DNA of 41,592 nucleotides, from assembly GCA_002862465.1 (NCBI GenBank), contig PKDD01000053.1, positions 1 through 41,592 of the forward strand, read 5' to 3'. The notes beneath the pieces were generated by a model that was not told where the DNA came from, did no database searches, and saw nothing but the letters and a program-made list of their open reading frames with translations. The DNA comes from Haliea sp. GTDB taxonomy: Bacteria; Pseudomonadota; Gammaproteobacteria; Pseudomonadales; Halieaceae. Below, one piece after another: positions 31,396 to 40,503 of the stretch. Position 1 is the first letter of the stretch; each line of letters opens with the position of its first letter. The position numbers and the translations under genes are program-made.

Positions 31396-31851
31396 TTATT
31401 TTGCGTCCAGCAGCTTTTTTGCATTTATCCAAGCACCTATCGTAGTGCCCATATTATGTGGGTTATAGGCGTCCTCTTCATACTTGAACATGCCTTGTCC
31501 GGCATAATGTAAAATAGTAATGTTAGGCTCCTCATAAATAGTCCCGTCACCCAAGTCCTTCATACGATTCATAACTTCTGCGATAACCCACCCTTTGTCC
31601 TCATCAATTGTATACCAGCTAATAGGGAAAGCTGTCATCTCACTAGCAGGCCATTTATTCATCGTTTCAGTGATCCACGTATGGATATTATCTCGTCCCC
31701 AAAAGCGACCATAATGATGTTCAAAATACGTAGCGTCGTCAGTAAAGCATGCTGCCCATTCCGTCCAATCCTTAGTTTGTGCTCCTTTCAAAGCAGCGAG
31801 TTGATATACATCAAAAGCCTGCTCGATTTCCGCCCTTTCCCATCGTGACAT
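31396..31851 (-). CDS. SnoaL/NTF2-like fold protein
   Basis: A 151-residue protein with the cone-like SnoaL/NTF2 fold pattern: N-terminal helix followed by WTEWAACFTDDATYFEHHYGRFWGRDNI and, near the middle, a WVIAEVMNRM strand and NITILHYAG. Members include polyketide cyclases, steroid isomerases and dehydratases, and non-catalytic ligand binders, so function cannot be assigned. GAAGGA stands nine bases before the ATG. It lies between a hotdog thioesterase gene (13 bases) and the flavin oxidoreductase gene (21 bases), which suggests a shared hydrophobic substrate. Confidence 0.82.
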   Translation of the reverse strand: MSRWERAEIEQAFDVYQLAALKGAQTKDWTEWAACFTDDATYFEHHYGRFWGRDNIHTWITETMNKWPASEMTAFPISWYTIDEDKGWVIAEVMNRMKDLGDGTIYEEPNITILHYAGQGMFKYEEDAYNPHNMGTTIGAWINAKKLLDAK

Positions 31852-31864
31852 AGTGGTTTTTCCT

Positions 31865-32305
31865 TCAATTATTTTCAGAGGTTAAAAAATGTGCTCTTGC
31901 AATAGCGTTTGGCTGGCCAGAATCCTCTTGCCAGGCCGTAATAGTAACATTGCTGATAAACCTACCTTTCCGGCTCAGTACGCAGTGAGCATACGTGTCG
32001 TGTAATAGTGCAGGACGCAAATAGTCTAAAGAGAAGTTAATTATTTTTGGTAAAGCAGGATTAGCCATGTTTGCAATTAGGTGAAGCGCTGCTGCTTGCT
32101 CCATAAAACCGCCGATAACGCCACCGTGTATCGCAGGCAGAGAAGGATTCCCTATAAATTTTCTATTTGATGGAAGTGTAAATATAACGTCACTTTCACG
32201 TAACTCGGCGTTGATACCTAAAAATGCGGCATAAGGCACTTGCCGTAACCAGCGATCTAATGCGTCTAGGCTAGTCTTTTCAGGTCCTTCATCAGGCATA
32301 GACAT
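31865..32305 (-). CDS. PaaI-type hotdog thioesterase (second of a pair)
   Basis: A 146-residue hotdog-fold acyl-CoA thioesterase-like protein. The catalytic signature is AIHGGVIGGFMEQAAAL with HGG at 60-62 and Glu69 where an acidic catalytic residue is expected, followed by INFSLDYLRPALLHD (substrate strand). I chose ATG 32305, two bases after the upstream stop with GGAAAG eleven bases before; a longer frame to 32341 would overlap the previous gene. The partner gene encodes a divergent paralogue, so the two may form a heteromer or act on different acyl chains. The substrate is unknown. Confidence 0.85.
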   Translation of the reverse strand: MSMPDEGPEKTSLDALDRWLRQVPYAAFLGINAELRESDVIFTLPSNRKFIGNPSLPAIHGGVIGGFMEQAAALHLIANMANPALPKIINFSLDYLRPALLHDTYAHCVLSRKGRFISNVTITAWQEDSGQPNAIARAHFLTSENN

Positions 32306-32307
32306 AC

Positions 32308-32787
32308 TTATACAGCTTTCCGGTCTGCGGGAGCAAGCCAAGATAAGTCAACATCTGCAACCCGGACCCAACTTCCCGTCGCACGTGCGATAGGTGAGTC
32401 TTTCGACTCGCAATAAGCGACCCCTTCAACGAAGAGTATTTTGCGAGTTGCCTTGTATACGCGTGCCGAAGCAAATATGCTCATGCCGGCCGGTGCTACA
32501 CCCAAATGATCAACGCGTAAGTCAAGCGTTGGTGTAACAGCCGGTTTAGACGCGTCGCTGCACACCGTCGCCATGCCTAGCGTTTGGTCTAGCAGCAAGG
32601 TTATTGCGCCACCATGCAGTGTCCCAGCTTTAGAATCTCCGACAAGCGCCGCCTGATAAGGTAATTTTAGTGTTAGCTCTTCCTCATGAACGCTTTCAAC
32701 TTGAATTCCAAGCAATGTCGCATGGGGAATGTGATCATTCATTATTTTGACGAGATCATATTTCTGGGCGTTACTCAGTAAAGGCAT
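32308..32787 (-). CDS. PaaI-type hotdog thioesterase (first of a pair)
   Basis: A 159-residue hotdog protein with GTLHGGAITLLLDQTLGMA, HGG at 58-60 and catalytic-type Asp67, then TPTLDLRVDHLGVAPAG (85-101), all typical of PaaI/YdiI-like acyl-CoA thioesterases. It opens the four-gene cassette, 130 bases downstream of hppA. GAG eight bases before the ATG is a modest ribosome site. It differs from the next gene by using Asp rather than Glu at the catalytic position. The physiological thioester is not known. Confidence 0.86.
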   Translation of the reverse strand: MPLLSNAQKYDLVKIMNDHIPHATLLGIQVESVHEEELTLKLPYQAALVGDSKAGTLHGGAITLLLDQTLGMATVCSDASKPAVTPTLDLRVDHLGVAPAGMSIFASARVYKATRKILFVEGVAYCESKDSPIARATGSWVRVADVDLSWLAPADRKAV

Positions 32788-32879
32788 GCAAAAAACTCAT
32801 TGAGCCGATGAGGGTGTAATATGGACGAATTATGCGAAAAGCGCCATTACCAGAACAGTTTATGGCCTATTAGTTTGAG

Positions 32880-32906
32880 CACGCCTCGACAATGTGTCGA
32901 GGCGTG
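32880..32906 (-). terminator. Perfect 12-bp hairpin downstream of hppA
   Basis: CACGCCTCGACA (32880-32891) and TGTCGAGGCGTG (32895-32906) pair perfectly around a 3-base loop, 12 bases after the hppA stop. It is GC-rich and very stable, but no T-run follows on the minus strand (CTCAAACTA). It probably marks the 3' end of hppA mRNA by termination or by protection from exonucleases. Confidence 0.6.
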
Positions 32907-32917
32907 GTTTGTAAGCG

Positions 32918-34909
32918 CTACAGTAAAGGCGCGATTACTAGACTGACGATGGCCATTACATTGATAAGAATATTCATTGCAGGACCCGAGGTATCTTTGA
33001 AGGGGTCGCCCACTGTGTCACCAACGACTACAGCTGCGTGAGTATCCGAACCCTTTCCGCCAAGATTGCCTTTTTCGACATACTTTTTGGCGTTATCCCA
33101 GGCGCCTCCAGCATTAGCCATCATTAACGCCATCAGTACACACGCGAGCAACGCACCTGCTAACATCCCCCCAAGGGAAGCCGCGCCAAGACCAAAGCCA
33201 ACAATAACTGGTGCTGACACAGCGATCACACCAGGTAAAATCATTCGACGCAAAGCCGCGGTTGTAGCAATATCCACGCATTTTTCTGTGTCAGGCTCAG
33301 CAGAGCCTTCTAACAACCCTGGGATCTCGCGAAACTGACGGCGAATCTCATTAATCATGTCGAAAGCAGCTTCACCTACAGCGGTCATAGTAATAGCCGC
33401 AATGAGAAATGGAATTGTTCCACCAATAAACATTCCAACCAAAACGACTGGATCTGTAACGGCTAATGCAAAGTCAGTAGTGTGTACCTGTACCGTTTCT
33501 ACAAAGGCGGCTATGATTGCTAAAGCGGCTAACGCTGCAGCACCAATAGCGAACCCTTTTCCGATAGCGGCAGTGGTGTTGCCCACTTCATCAAGGCCGT
33601 CGGTGATTTTACGAGTGTCTTCACCCATACCAGCCATTTCAGCAATACCTCCAGCGTTATCTGCTACAGGGCCATAGGCATCGATTGCCATTGTTATTCC
33701 TACAGTGGCTAGCATGCCGACAGCAGCGATACCGACCCCGTAGAGTCCCGACAATAGTGTAGAAATATAGATAATAGCGGCTAAAAACAAGACAGGAAGC
33801 ACAACAGATTGCATGCCAACCGCTAAGCCAGTAATCATGACTGTAGCCGCGCCTGTTTCGCCGGACGTAGCGATTTTCTTAACCGGCCCACCACCAGTGT
33901 AGTACTCAGTGATTAAGCCGATAAAGACTCCACCTACAGCGCCACAAATAACGGACCACCATATGTTAGAATCTAACGCCATGGCGTCCATCATGAACCA
34001 CGCCATTATTGCGAATATAACGGGCGCTAACAGGGTGCCTGAACGTAGCGCCGCTTCTGGTGGGGCATTTGATCGGACACGAACAATTATAATGCCGCAA
34101 ACAGAGGCTAAAAGGCCTATCGTAGCCAAAGCGAGAGGGAGCAGCATCATTGCATCTCGGGTCGCGGCTACAGTTATTGTGGACGCGATAGCAACGCAAG
34201 CAATCATTGAGCCGCAGTATGACTCAAATATATCTGAGCCCATGCCAGCGATATCGCCCACATTATCGCCGACATTATCTGCAATGACACCCGGATTTCG
34301 AGGATCGTCCTCTGGAATACCTGCTTCGATTTTACCAACCAAGTCTGCGCCAACATCAGCACTCTTTGTAAAAATCCCGCCGCCCACACGCGAAAATAGA
34401 GCCACGACAGACGCTCCCATGCCAAAACCGTGAATTGCATGCGCCGTGCCAACGTCACCGCCGAAATACCAATAAACGCCGCCCAAGCCCACTAGACCTA
34501 GTGATGCGACACACAGACCCATTACCGAGCCACCATAAAAAGCGACAGACAATGCGGTTTTTTGTCCGTGATTGTGAGCCGCTACAGTGGTGCGTACATT
34601 AGCTTTTGTAGCGGCAAACATGCCTAGGTAACCCGCAGTAGCCGATGATAATGCACCAGCTACAAACGCTATGGCTGTATTGAGCCCTAGTGGCGAAACA
34701 AAGATTGCTACCAGCAGACAAAGAGAAAATATCGCTAGCATTTTGTACTCGCGGTGCATGAACACCATGGCACCTAAATGAATTTGATCGCCGATTTTTT
34801 TAACCACGCCGTCTCCGGGATCATGGCGTAACATGATGTGGTAGATGACAAACGCTATGGCGAGGCCAGCGAGACCAACAATAGGCGGGATCATAAGGTA
34901 TTCAGTCAT
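32918..34909 (-). CDS. hppA: Membrane-bound ion-translocating pyrophosphatase, K+-dependent type
   Basis: Couples pyrophosphate hydrolysis to pumping of H+ (or Na+) across the inner membrane. From ATG 34909 (GGAG seven bases upstream) the protein is 663 aa with about 16 transmembrane helices. The pyrophosphate/Mg site appears as [19 protein letters not shown] (185-203) and DNVGDNVGD (211-219), and again near the C-terminus as [15 protein letters not shown]. The diagnostic segment [10 protein letters not shown] (443-452) has Ala447 and Gly450; K+-independent enzymes carry Lys and Thr here, so this is the K+-dependent type. Whether H+ or Na+ is moved cannot be decided by eye. The frame to 34951 adds 14 residues without support. 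Confidence 0.95.
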   Translation of the reverse strand: MTEYLMIPPIVGLAGLAIAFVIYHIMLRHDPGDGVVKKIGDQIHLGAMVFMHREYKMLAIFSLCLLVAIFVSPLGLNTAIAFVAGALSSATAGYLGMFAATKANVRTTVAAHNHGQKTALSVAFYGGSVMGLCVASLGLVGLGGVYWYFGGDVGTAHAIHGFGMGASVVALFSRVGGGIFTKSADVGADLVGKIEAGIPEDDPRNPGVIADNVGDNVGDIAGMGSDIFESYCGSMIACVAIASTITVAATRDAMMLLPLALATIGLLASVCGIIIVRVRSNAPPEAALRSGTLLAPVIFAIMAWFMMDAMALDSNIWWSVICGAVGGVFIGLITEYYTGGGPVKKIATSGETGAATVMITGLAVGMQSVVLPVLFLAAIIYISTLLSGLYGVGIAAVGMLATVGITMAIDAYGPVADNAGGIAEMAGMGEDTRKITDGLDEVGNTTAAIGKGFAIGAAALAALAIIAAFVETVQVHTTDFALAVTDPVVLVGMFIGGTIPFLIAAITMTAVGEAAFDMINEIRRQFREIPGLLEGSAEPDTEKCVDIATTAALRRMILPGVIAVSAPVIVGFGLGAASLGGMLAGALLACVLMALMMANAGGAWDNAKKYVEKGNLGGKGSDTHAAVVVGDTVGDPFKDTSGPAMNILINVMAIVSLVIAPLL

Positions 34910-34992
34910 AAAACAGCTCCAGTCTTTTATTCTGTATAGTACGCACCGCATGCTACCTAAAACGTGACGGCAGTGAAAGGAGAAACAAGTAA

Positions 34993-35034
34993 ATGTCTGA
35001 ACTTGAAATAAAACAGTATATCAATATGTTATGA
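34993..35034 (+). CDS. Possible 13-codon upstream ORF before the hydrolase gene
   Basis: ATG to TGA encodes [13 protein letters not shown], preceded by AAGGAG ten bases before the ATG. It ends 40 bases before the hydrolase start and lies in the divergent hppA/hydrolase spacer. Either a leader peptide or a chance frame; nothing recognisable in the peptide. Confidence 0.25.
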   Translation: MSELEIKQYINML

Positions 35035-35074
35035 ACCAAAGCGTGTCTCATAGGCGTTGAGATCAGGAGAAACC

Positions 35075-35917
35075 ATGAAACACACATCAAACAGATTAGA
35101 GCGGATTGATCAGCGGTCGACATATTTTCAGTGTTGGCTTCCAGATGGAACACCTAAAGCCATTTTGTTGTTAGTGCATGGTGCCGGTGAGCACGGCGGG
35201 CGCTATCAGCAGGTGGGGGATTTTTTGGCCGCCAGGGGTTACGCGGTGGCAGCGCTGGACCACCGTGGCCATGGTCAGTCTGATGGCCGACCCGGTCATG
35301 TAGACTTCTTTGACGACTATCTTATTGATTTAGCTACATTTCACAATGAGATAGAGTGTCGGTTTCCGGGTGTGCCAATGTTTCTTCTGGGGCATAGTTT
35401 GGGTGGCCTTATCGCTTGTAATTATCTCTTACAACAGCAAGATCGTTTTGTAGGCTGTATCTTGTCCGGTGCACTTATTAAGACCGATTTACAGCCTGGG
35501 TGGATGCAAATGCGGTTTATACAATTGCTAGCGTTACTGGCGCCGCAATTGGGCGTGATGCAGCTCGATGCCAGCGGCGTCAGCCGTGACCCTGAGGAGG
35601 TGAAAAAATATGTCGAAGACCCGTTGGTATTTCACGGTAAGACATCGGCGCGAATGGTGCGCGAGCTTTTCGCAGGTATGAAGACCCTGCGAGAAGGCGC
35701 ATCTGCTATTACACTGCCGCTGTTGGTGCTTCACGGGGGCGCGGATGTAATGACGTCGCCTGACGGTTCGCGCTACTTGCATCAAAATAGCAGTTCAACG
35801 GACAAAACACTGACGATTTACCCAGGCCTATATCATGAAATCCTTAATGAACCAGAGCGGCAGAAGGTTTTGGATCAAATTTATAGCTGGTGTGAGCAAC
35901 GGCTGCCCGTTAATTGA
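35075..35917 (+). CDS. Alpha/beta hydrolase, monoacylglycerol lipase-like
   Basis: A 280-residue serine hydrolase of the Hydrolase_4 (S33-like) group that includes monoacylglycerol lipases and lysophospholipases. The oxyanion region is HGAGEHGGRY (35-44), the nucleophile elbow GHSLGG with Ser108, and the acid and base are Asp224 (GGADVMT) and His254 (GLYHEIL), a complete catalytic triad. No signal peptide is seen, so it is cytosolic. The ATG at 35075 is chosen for its AGGAG six bases upstream; the frame is open six more codons to a TTG. It diverges from hppA and precedes mnmG, which has its own promoter. Substrate class is by family only. Confidence 0.88.
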   Translation: MKHTSNRLERIDQRSTYFQCWLPDGTPKAILLLVHGAGEHGGRYQQVGDFLAARGYAVAALDHRGHGQSDGRPGHVDFFDDYLIDLATFHNEIECRFPGVPMFLLGHSLGGLIACNYLLQQQDRFVGCILSGALIKTDLQPGWMQMRFIQLLALLAPQLGVMQLDASGVSRDPEEVKKYVEDPLVFHGKTSARMVRELFAGMKTLREGASAITLPLLVLHGGADVMTSPDGSRYLHQNSSSTDKTLTIYPGLYHEILNEPERQKVLDQIYSWCEQRLPVN

Positions 35918-35946
35918 TTCAGCATTGATATTGGCCTGAGCGTATT

Positions 35947-35975
35947 TTGAACAACGGCCCCAGCCGGCGTATAAT
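35947..35975 (+). promoter_or_regulatory. Sigma-70 promoter of mnmG
   Basis: TTGAAC (35947-35952), 17-base spacer, TATAAT (35970-35975), about 44 bases before the mnmG start. Near consensus, and the same hexamers and spacing as the atp promoter at 40410-40438. Confidence 0.8.
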
Positions 35976-36018
35976 CTCCCTTTCGGAAAGACAGTGTACT
36001 TAGCATGCGAGGCGGGCA

Positions 36019-37935
36019 GTGGAATACCAGCAACAATTTGACGTAATCGTTATCGGCGGAGGACATGCCGGTACAGAGGCCTGCCTAGCTGCTGCGCGCA
36101 TGGGTTGTCGCACCCTATTACTTACTCACAGCGTGGATACGCTTGGACAAATGTCCTGCAATCCCGCTATCGGCGGGATTGGGAAAAGCCATTTGGTCAA
36201 GGAAATTGATGCTTTAGGTGGGGCTATGGCGCGCGCCACCGACCGCGCTGGAATACAATTTAGAGTGTTGAATCGACGCAAAGGGCCTGCTGTTAGGGCA
36301 ACGCGAGCCCAAGCGGATAGGGTGCTATATAGGAATAGCATTCGACAAATGCTCGAGTCGCAACCAAACCTGTCCATATTTCAGCAGCCGGTTGATGACT
36401 TAGTGATTGAGAATGGCAGAGTCGCTGGCGCAATTACGCAAATGGGAGTTGTTTTTCGTGCGCCGCAAGTGGTTCTGACTAGCGGCACATTCCTCGGCGG
36501 GAAAATGCACATTGGACTCGAGAACAATTCCGGGGGCCGTGCCGGCGACCCACCGTCCATCGCACTGGCAGAGCGCTTGCGTGAACTGCCGTTTCGAGTA
36601 GCACGCCTCAAAACAGGCACGCCACCCCGTATTGACGCGCGTACGGTCGACTTCTCTGATTTACAAGAACAGTGGGGTGACCAGCCGGAACCCGTAATGT
36701 CTTATTTGGGTAGCATTGCTGAACACCCCGAACAGCGCTGTTGCTGGATCACTCACACGAATGAGAATACACACAGTATTATTCGAGACGGTCTGGATCG
36801 GTCACCACTGTACTCAGGCGTTATAGAGGGGGTTGGACCAAGATACTGTCCTAGTATTGAGGACAAGATTCACCGGTTTGCCGATAAAAACTCGCATCAG
36901 ATTTTCATAGAGCCGGAAGGCTTAACGACGCGAGAGCTTTACCCCAACGGCATTTCTACCAGTCTGCCATTTGATGTTCAGGTCGATTTAGTCCGATCTA
37001 TTAAGGGTTTTGGAGAGGCGCACATCACCCGGCCGGGGTATGCGATTGAATACGACTTTTTCGACCCTCGTGATCTTAACGCCACCCTCGAGACAAAGGC
37101 TCTTCCCGGCTTGTATTTTGCTGGGCAAATTAATGGTACTACAGGGTATGAGGAGGCCGCCGCTCAAGGTTTGTTGGCCGGACTCAACGCCGCTCTGGCA
37201 GCGCGTGGTGAGGCTTCTTGGGCCCCACGGCGAGATCAGGCTTATATCGGCGTGTTGGTAGATGACTTGATTACAATGGGCACTCTAGAACCTTATCGCA
37301 TGTTTACATCTCGCGCGGAGTACCGGTTGCTGCTGCGCGAAGACAATGCTGATATCCGTCTTACAGAGCGCGGACGGGCACTTGGTCTCGTTGATGATGC
37401 CCGTTGGGAGCGCTTTGACAGGAAACGCGATGCAATTGAGCGCGAAACAGCTCGATTAACGACTAGCTGGGTGCATCCTGAGACCCCTGAGGCCGCAGCA
37501 CTAGTAGGAAAAATTAAACAACCAATCACTCGTGAATATTCCCTTGCTGAACTGTTGAAACGCCCAGAGCTAGAATATTCCGATATTGCCGCGCTGGTGG
37601 GAGCACCGAGCACAGACGCACAGGCAGCAGAGCAAGTCGAGATACAGGCCAAATATGCTGGTTACATTGAAAGACAGAAAGAAGATATTGCCCGGTTGCG
37701 TCGCAACGAGCACACACCGCTGCCCGATGATTTAGATTATAACGCCGTTGACGGCTTGTCTAATGAAGTAAAGCAAAAGCTAAGTGCCGCGCGGCCAGAC
37801 TCTCTGGCTCGAGCGGGGCGAATACCCGGTGTTACTGCAGCCGCTATTGCATTGTTGCTGATTTATCTAAAAAAGGGTGGCGCCCTCGGCAGCGGCATTC
37901 ATTCTGGCCCCGATAGCCGGCGTAAGCTGGCTTAG
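36019..37935 (+). CDS. mnmG: tRNA uridine-5-carboxymethylaminomethyl modification enzyme MnmG
   Basis: FAD-dependent partner of MnmE for wobble-U34 modification. The 638 residues begin with the dinucleotide fold [21 protein letters not shown], then [52 protein letters not shown], and [20 protein letters not shown], followed by the helical C-terminal domain that docks MnmE and tRNA. The start is GTG 36019 with GAGG seven bases upstream. It opens the mnmG-rsmG-parA-parB group and has a strong promoter of its own. Confidence 0.97.
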   Translation: MEYQQQFDVIVIGGGHAGTEACLAAARMGCRTLLLTHSVDTLGQMSCNPAIGGIGKSHLVKEIDALGGAMARATDRAGIQFRVLNRRKGPAVRATRAQADRVLYRNSIRQMLESQPNLSIFQQPVDDLVIENGRVAGAITQMGVVFRAPQVVLTSGTFLGGKMHIGLENNSGGRAGDPPSIALAERLRELPFRVARLKTGTPPRIDARTVDFSDLQEQWGDQPEPVMSYLGSIAEHPEQRCCWITHTNENTHSIIRDGLDRSPLYSGVIEGVGPRYCPSIEDKIHRFADKNSHQIFIEPEGLTTRELYPNGISTSLPFDVQVDLVRSIKGFGEAHITRPGYAIEYDFFDPRDLNATLETKALPGLYFAGQINGTTGYEEAAAQGLLAGLNAALAARGEASWAPRRDQAYIGVLVDDLITMGTLEPYRMFTSRAEYRLLLREDNADIRLTERGRALGLVDDARWERFDRKRDAIERETARLTTSWVHPETPEAAALVGKIKQPITREYSLAELLKRPELEYSDIAALVGAPSTDAQAAEQVEIQAKYAGYIERQKEDIARLRRNEHTPLPDDLDYNAVDGLSNEVKQKLSAARPDSLARAGRIPGVTAAAIALLLIYLKKGGALGSGIHSGPDSRRKLA

Positions 37936-38563
37936 CTTGCAGCCACGCCTGATCTCCCAGCTGCAACAGGGCTGCGATGACCTGAAACTGTCGGTTGCCA
38001 GTGATCAGCAAGCGCAATTAATAGATTACGTGGCTTTGCTGTCAAAGTGGAACACAGCGTATAACTTGACTGCCGTGCGCGACGAGACAGATATGGTTAC
38101 GCGGCACCTGCTTGATAGCCTTGCCATCGCGCCTTTCATAAAGGGTCAGCGTGTTCTTGATGTTGGGACGGGCGCGGGCTTACCAGGAGTCCCTATGGCG
38201 ATACTGTTCCCTGACCGAGAGCTCCATTTACTGGACAGTAACGGCAAAAAGGCCCGGTTTCTTTTTCAGGTGAAAACATTGCTGCGCTTAGATAATATAG
38301 TCATTCATCAGGCGCGGGTGCAGTCATTTCATGTGGTCGCGCCATTTGATGCCGTGCTATCGCGAGCTTTTGCTTCTTTGCAGGATATGATGCATGGTTG
38401 CCGGCACCTGGTGGCCCCTGAGGGTCGGCTGTTGGCGATGAAAGGAGCTTATCCAGCGCAGGAGTTGGATGCAATCGGCTCGCAGGGTTCTCAAGTGGTG
38501 GTCCACCCGCTCGTCGTACCGGGGCTTAGTGAGCATCGACATCTAGTAGAAATTGCGTTGTAA
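37877..38563 (+). CDS. rsmG: 16S rRNA (guanine-527-N7) methyltransferase
   Basis: Methylates G527 of 16S rRNA. Motifs include [28 protein letters not shown], the SAM-binding [31 protein letters not shown] and [10 protein letters not shown]. The start is uncertain. The GTG at 37877 given here (228 aa) overlaps mnmG by 59 bases and has a ribosome site directly abutting it. A TTG at 37937, one base after the mnmG stop, gives 208 aa, equal to the family norm, and aligns better with the Pseudomonas N-terminus. parA follows. Confidence 0.95.
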   Translation: MAPSAAAFILAPIAGVSWLSLQPRLISQLQQGCDDLKLSVASDQQAQLIDYVALLSKWNTAYNLTAVRDETDMVTRHLLDSLAIAPFIKGQRVLDVGTGAGLPGVPMAILFPDRELHLLDSNGKKARFLFQVKTLLRLDNIVIHQARVQSFHVVAPFDAVLSRAFASLQDMMHGCRHLVAPEGRLLAMKGAYPAQELDAIGSQGSQVVVHPLVVPGLSEHRHLVEIAL

Positions 38564-38607
38564 CAAAATAGGCGGCGACCAAGCCGCTATTGTCAGAGGC
38601 AAGTTCA

Positions 38608-39426
38608 TTGACCAAAATTATCGCGATCGCGAATCAAAAAGGTGGTGTTGGCAAGACCACCACTAGTATCAATCTTGCGGCATCGCTGGCAGCAATGAAG
38701 CAGCGCGTGTTGCTGATTGATTTAGATCCACAAGGGAATGCCACGATGGGTAGCGGCATTAATAAATATAACATTGAGCGCAGCATATACGATGTTCTTG
38801 TCCATCGTGCACCTGTTTCGCTTGTGACGCGTCCAGCGGGTGAAAGCGGCTACGATGTCTTGCCCGCTAATAGTGACCTTACGGCAGCTGAAGTGGAGTT
38901 GCTCGACGCTGAGGACAAAGAGCACCGCCTGAGTATGGCGCTCTCCGCGTCTCCAAGTGAATACGATTATATAGTAATCGATTGCCCTCCCTCTCTTAAC
39001 ATGCTGACGATCAACGCGCTTGTTGCTGCGGGCGGAGTCATTATCGCTATGCAATGCGAATATTTTGCCTTAGAGGGCTTAGCAGCGTTATCGAGGACAA
39101 TTAAAAGCGTAGCCGAAACACTTAATGAGGGCCTGCGGATCGAGGGTATTTTGCGCACCATGTACGACCCTCGTAATAGCCTTACAACGGATGTGTCAGC
39201 CCAGTTGCGAGCGCATTTTGGTGACAAGGTTTATCGTACAGTTGTGCCGAGGAATGTGCGTCTTGCGGAAGCGCCCAGTCATGGCCTTCCAGCCATGTAT
39301 TATGATAAAAACTCTCGAGGATCTAAGGCCTATATGGCGTTGGCGGGAGAAATTATCCGGCGAGCGGAGGTAGAAATTAAACAGCAGCCTGAAAATTCCG
39401 GTACGGATGATAATAAGGGAGAGTAG
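38608..39426 (+). CDS. parA: Chromosome-partitioning ATPase ParA (Soj)
   Basis: A nucleoid-binding ATPase that moves ParB-parS complexes apart after origin replication. The 272 residues show the deviant Walker [10 protein letters not shown] (Lys11 and Lys16), Walker A' [12 protein letters not shown] and Walker [12 protein letters not shown], with no N-terminal HTH, as in chromosomal type ParA. I chose TTG 38608 (AGAGG eight bases before it, product starting [13 protein letters not shown]) rather than the TTG at 38590, since the shorter form matches the family. parB follows two bases after the stop. Confidence 0.96.
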   Translation: MTKIIAIANQKGGVGKTTTSINLAASLAAMKQRVLLIDLDPQGNATMGSGINKYNIERSIYDVLVHRAPVSLVTRPAGESGYDVLPANSDLTAAEVELLDAEDKEHRLSMALSASPSEYDYIVIDCPPSLNMLTINALVAAGGVIIAMQCEYFALEGLAALSRTIKSVAETLNEGLRIEGILRTMYDPRNSLTTDVSAQLRAHFGDKVYRTVVPRNVRLAEAPSHGLPAMYYDKNSRGSKAYMALAGEIIRRAEVEIKQQPENSGTDDNKGE

Positions 39427-39428
39427 AA

Positions 39429-40325
39429 ATGGCAGCTAAAAAACGTGGTCTAGGGCGGGGGCTTGATGCGTTGCTTGGAGCAGGGCATAGCGGTCAGCCT
39501 GCAAGTTCGGAGGCACATGCGGCCTCAAAAAGCTCTTTGGCCGAGGCTAGTTCGGCATTTGAGGAGCTGCCCGTGGACCTCATTCAGAGTGGCAAGTACC
39601 AACCGCGCCGAGCGTTTGAGCCAGAATCTCTGCGGGAGCTAGCGGATAGCATTATCGCTCAGGGTTTAATGCAGCCGATCGTTGTGCGCCTTGTCTCCGA
39701 TCAAAAATACGAAATTATTGCCGGTGAACGACGCTGGCGGGCCACGCAGTTGGCTGGCTTAGATGTAATTCCTGCCGTTATCCGTAACGTTTCCGACCAG
39801 ACGGCGATTGCCATGGCGCTTATAGAAAATATACAGCGGGAGGACCTTAATCCAATAGAAGAGGCTGCAGCATTGCAGCGGCTACAGCGTGAATTTGAGC
39901 TTACGCAACAAGAGGTGGCAACAGCGGTAGGTAAATCGCGGTCTACAGTAGCGAATATGCTGCGTTTGATGACACTGCAGGAAGATGTGCGGCGCCTTCT
40001 GGAGCATGGTGATCTCGAGATGGGGCACGCACGTGCACTGCTCAGCTTGACTGGTGCGGATCAATCCCAAGCTGCGCATACGGTAGTGGGCAAGGGTTTA
40101 ACGGTGCGCCAAACAGAAGCATTGGTGCGAAAATGGTCGACGGGAAACGCACAGGCCGCGGCCCCAAGCCTTCCAGAGCCTAATACTCGACACTTACAAG
40201 ATGAGTTGTCGCAGCGCCTTGGGGCTTTGGTCAAAATCCAGCACAACGCAAAAGGCAAAGGCAAATTGGTACTGCATTACAGCAGCTTGGATGAGCTGGA
40301 CGGCATTTTGAGTCATATTAAATAA
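39429..40325 (+). CDS. parB: ParB/Spo0J centromere-binding protein
   Basis: CTP-dependent clamp that loads at parS and slides along DNA. The 298 residues contain the N-terminal KRGLGRGLDALLG (ParA-activating start), the CTP-binding region with GERRWRA (99-105) and ENIQRE (133-138), the HTH (159-180, TQQEVATAVGKSRSTVANML) and the C-terminal dimer domain. GGAG seven bases upstream drives ATG 39429. Its two predicted targets, perfect parS sites, lie in recF within this window. Confidence 0.97.
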   Translation: MAAKKRGLGRGLDALLGAGHSGQPASSEAHAASKSSLAEASSAFEELPVDLIQSGKYQPRRAFEPESLRELADSIIAQGLMQPIVVRLVSDQKYEIIAGERRWRATQLAGLDVIPAVIRNVSDQTAIAMALIENIQREDLNPIEEAAALQRLQREFELTQQEVATAVGKSRSTVANMLRLMTLQEDVRRLLEHGDLEMGHARALLSLTGADQSQAAHTVVGKGLTVRQTEALVRKWSTGNAQAAAPSLPEPNTRHLQDELSQRLGALVKIQHNAKGKGKLVLHYSSLDELDGILSHIK

Positions 40326-40409
40326 TCCTCGTAGATTGTGATGATAGTTCAGTAGGGGGGTGTAAGCCACGAGCAAAGATATTCAGATGCTCAGTCGGCG
40401 ATAACTCGG

Positions 40410-40438
40410 TTGAACCTGTCAGGCAATGCCCCTATAAT
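40410..40438 (+). promoter_or_regulatory. Sigma-70 promoter of the atp operon
   Basis: TTGAAC (40410-40415), 17-base spacer, TATAAT (40433-40438). Transcription would begin near 40445, just before the small leader ORF and atpI. Confidence 0.82.
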
Positions 40439-40449
40439 GCGGGCCCGAA

Positions 40450-40503
40450 ATGAGGAAGACCGGTGTGCTCAACGACGATGAGCCTGAGGCGAGGCGCGGA
40501 TGA
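40450..40503 (+). CDS. Possible 17-codon leader ORF coupled to atpI
   Basis: ATG 40450 to TGA 40503 (peptide MRKTGVLNDDEPEARRG). Its stop overlaps the atpI ATG as ATGA. The ATG lies only about five bases from the predicted transcript start, so it would be nearly leaderless; alternatively the GTG at 40465, with GAGGAA seven bases before it, starts a 12-codon form. It may translationally couple atpI, or be chance. Confidence 0.3.
   Translation: MRKTGVLNDDEPEARRG

Noticed and set aside
32379-32390. TCGCACGTGCGA, a 12-bp palindrome in the first thioesterase gene
   Set aside because: The core is GCACGTGC rather than CCACGTGG, so it is not parS, and it lies in an ordinary coding sequence.
33909-34433. 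174-codon open frame on the plus strand, antisense to hppA
   Set aside because: It is the mirror of a highly conserved pyrophosphatase coding sequence and has no ribosome site or recognisable domain.
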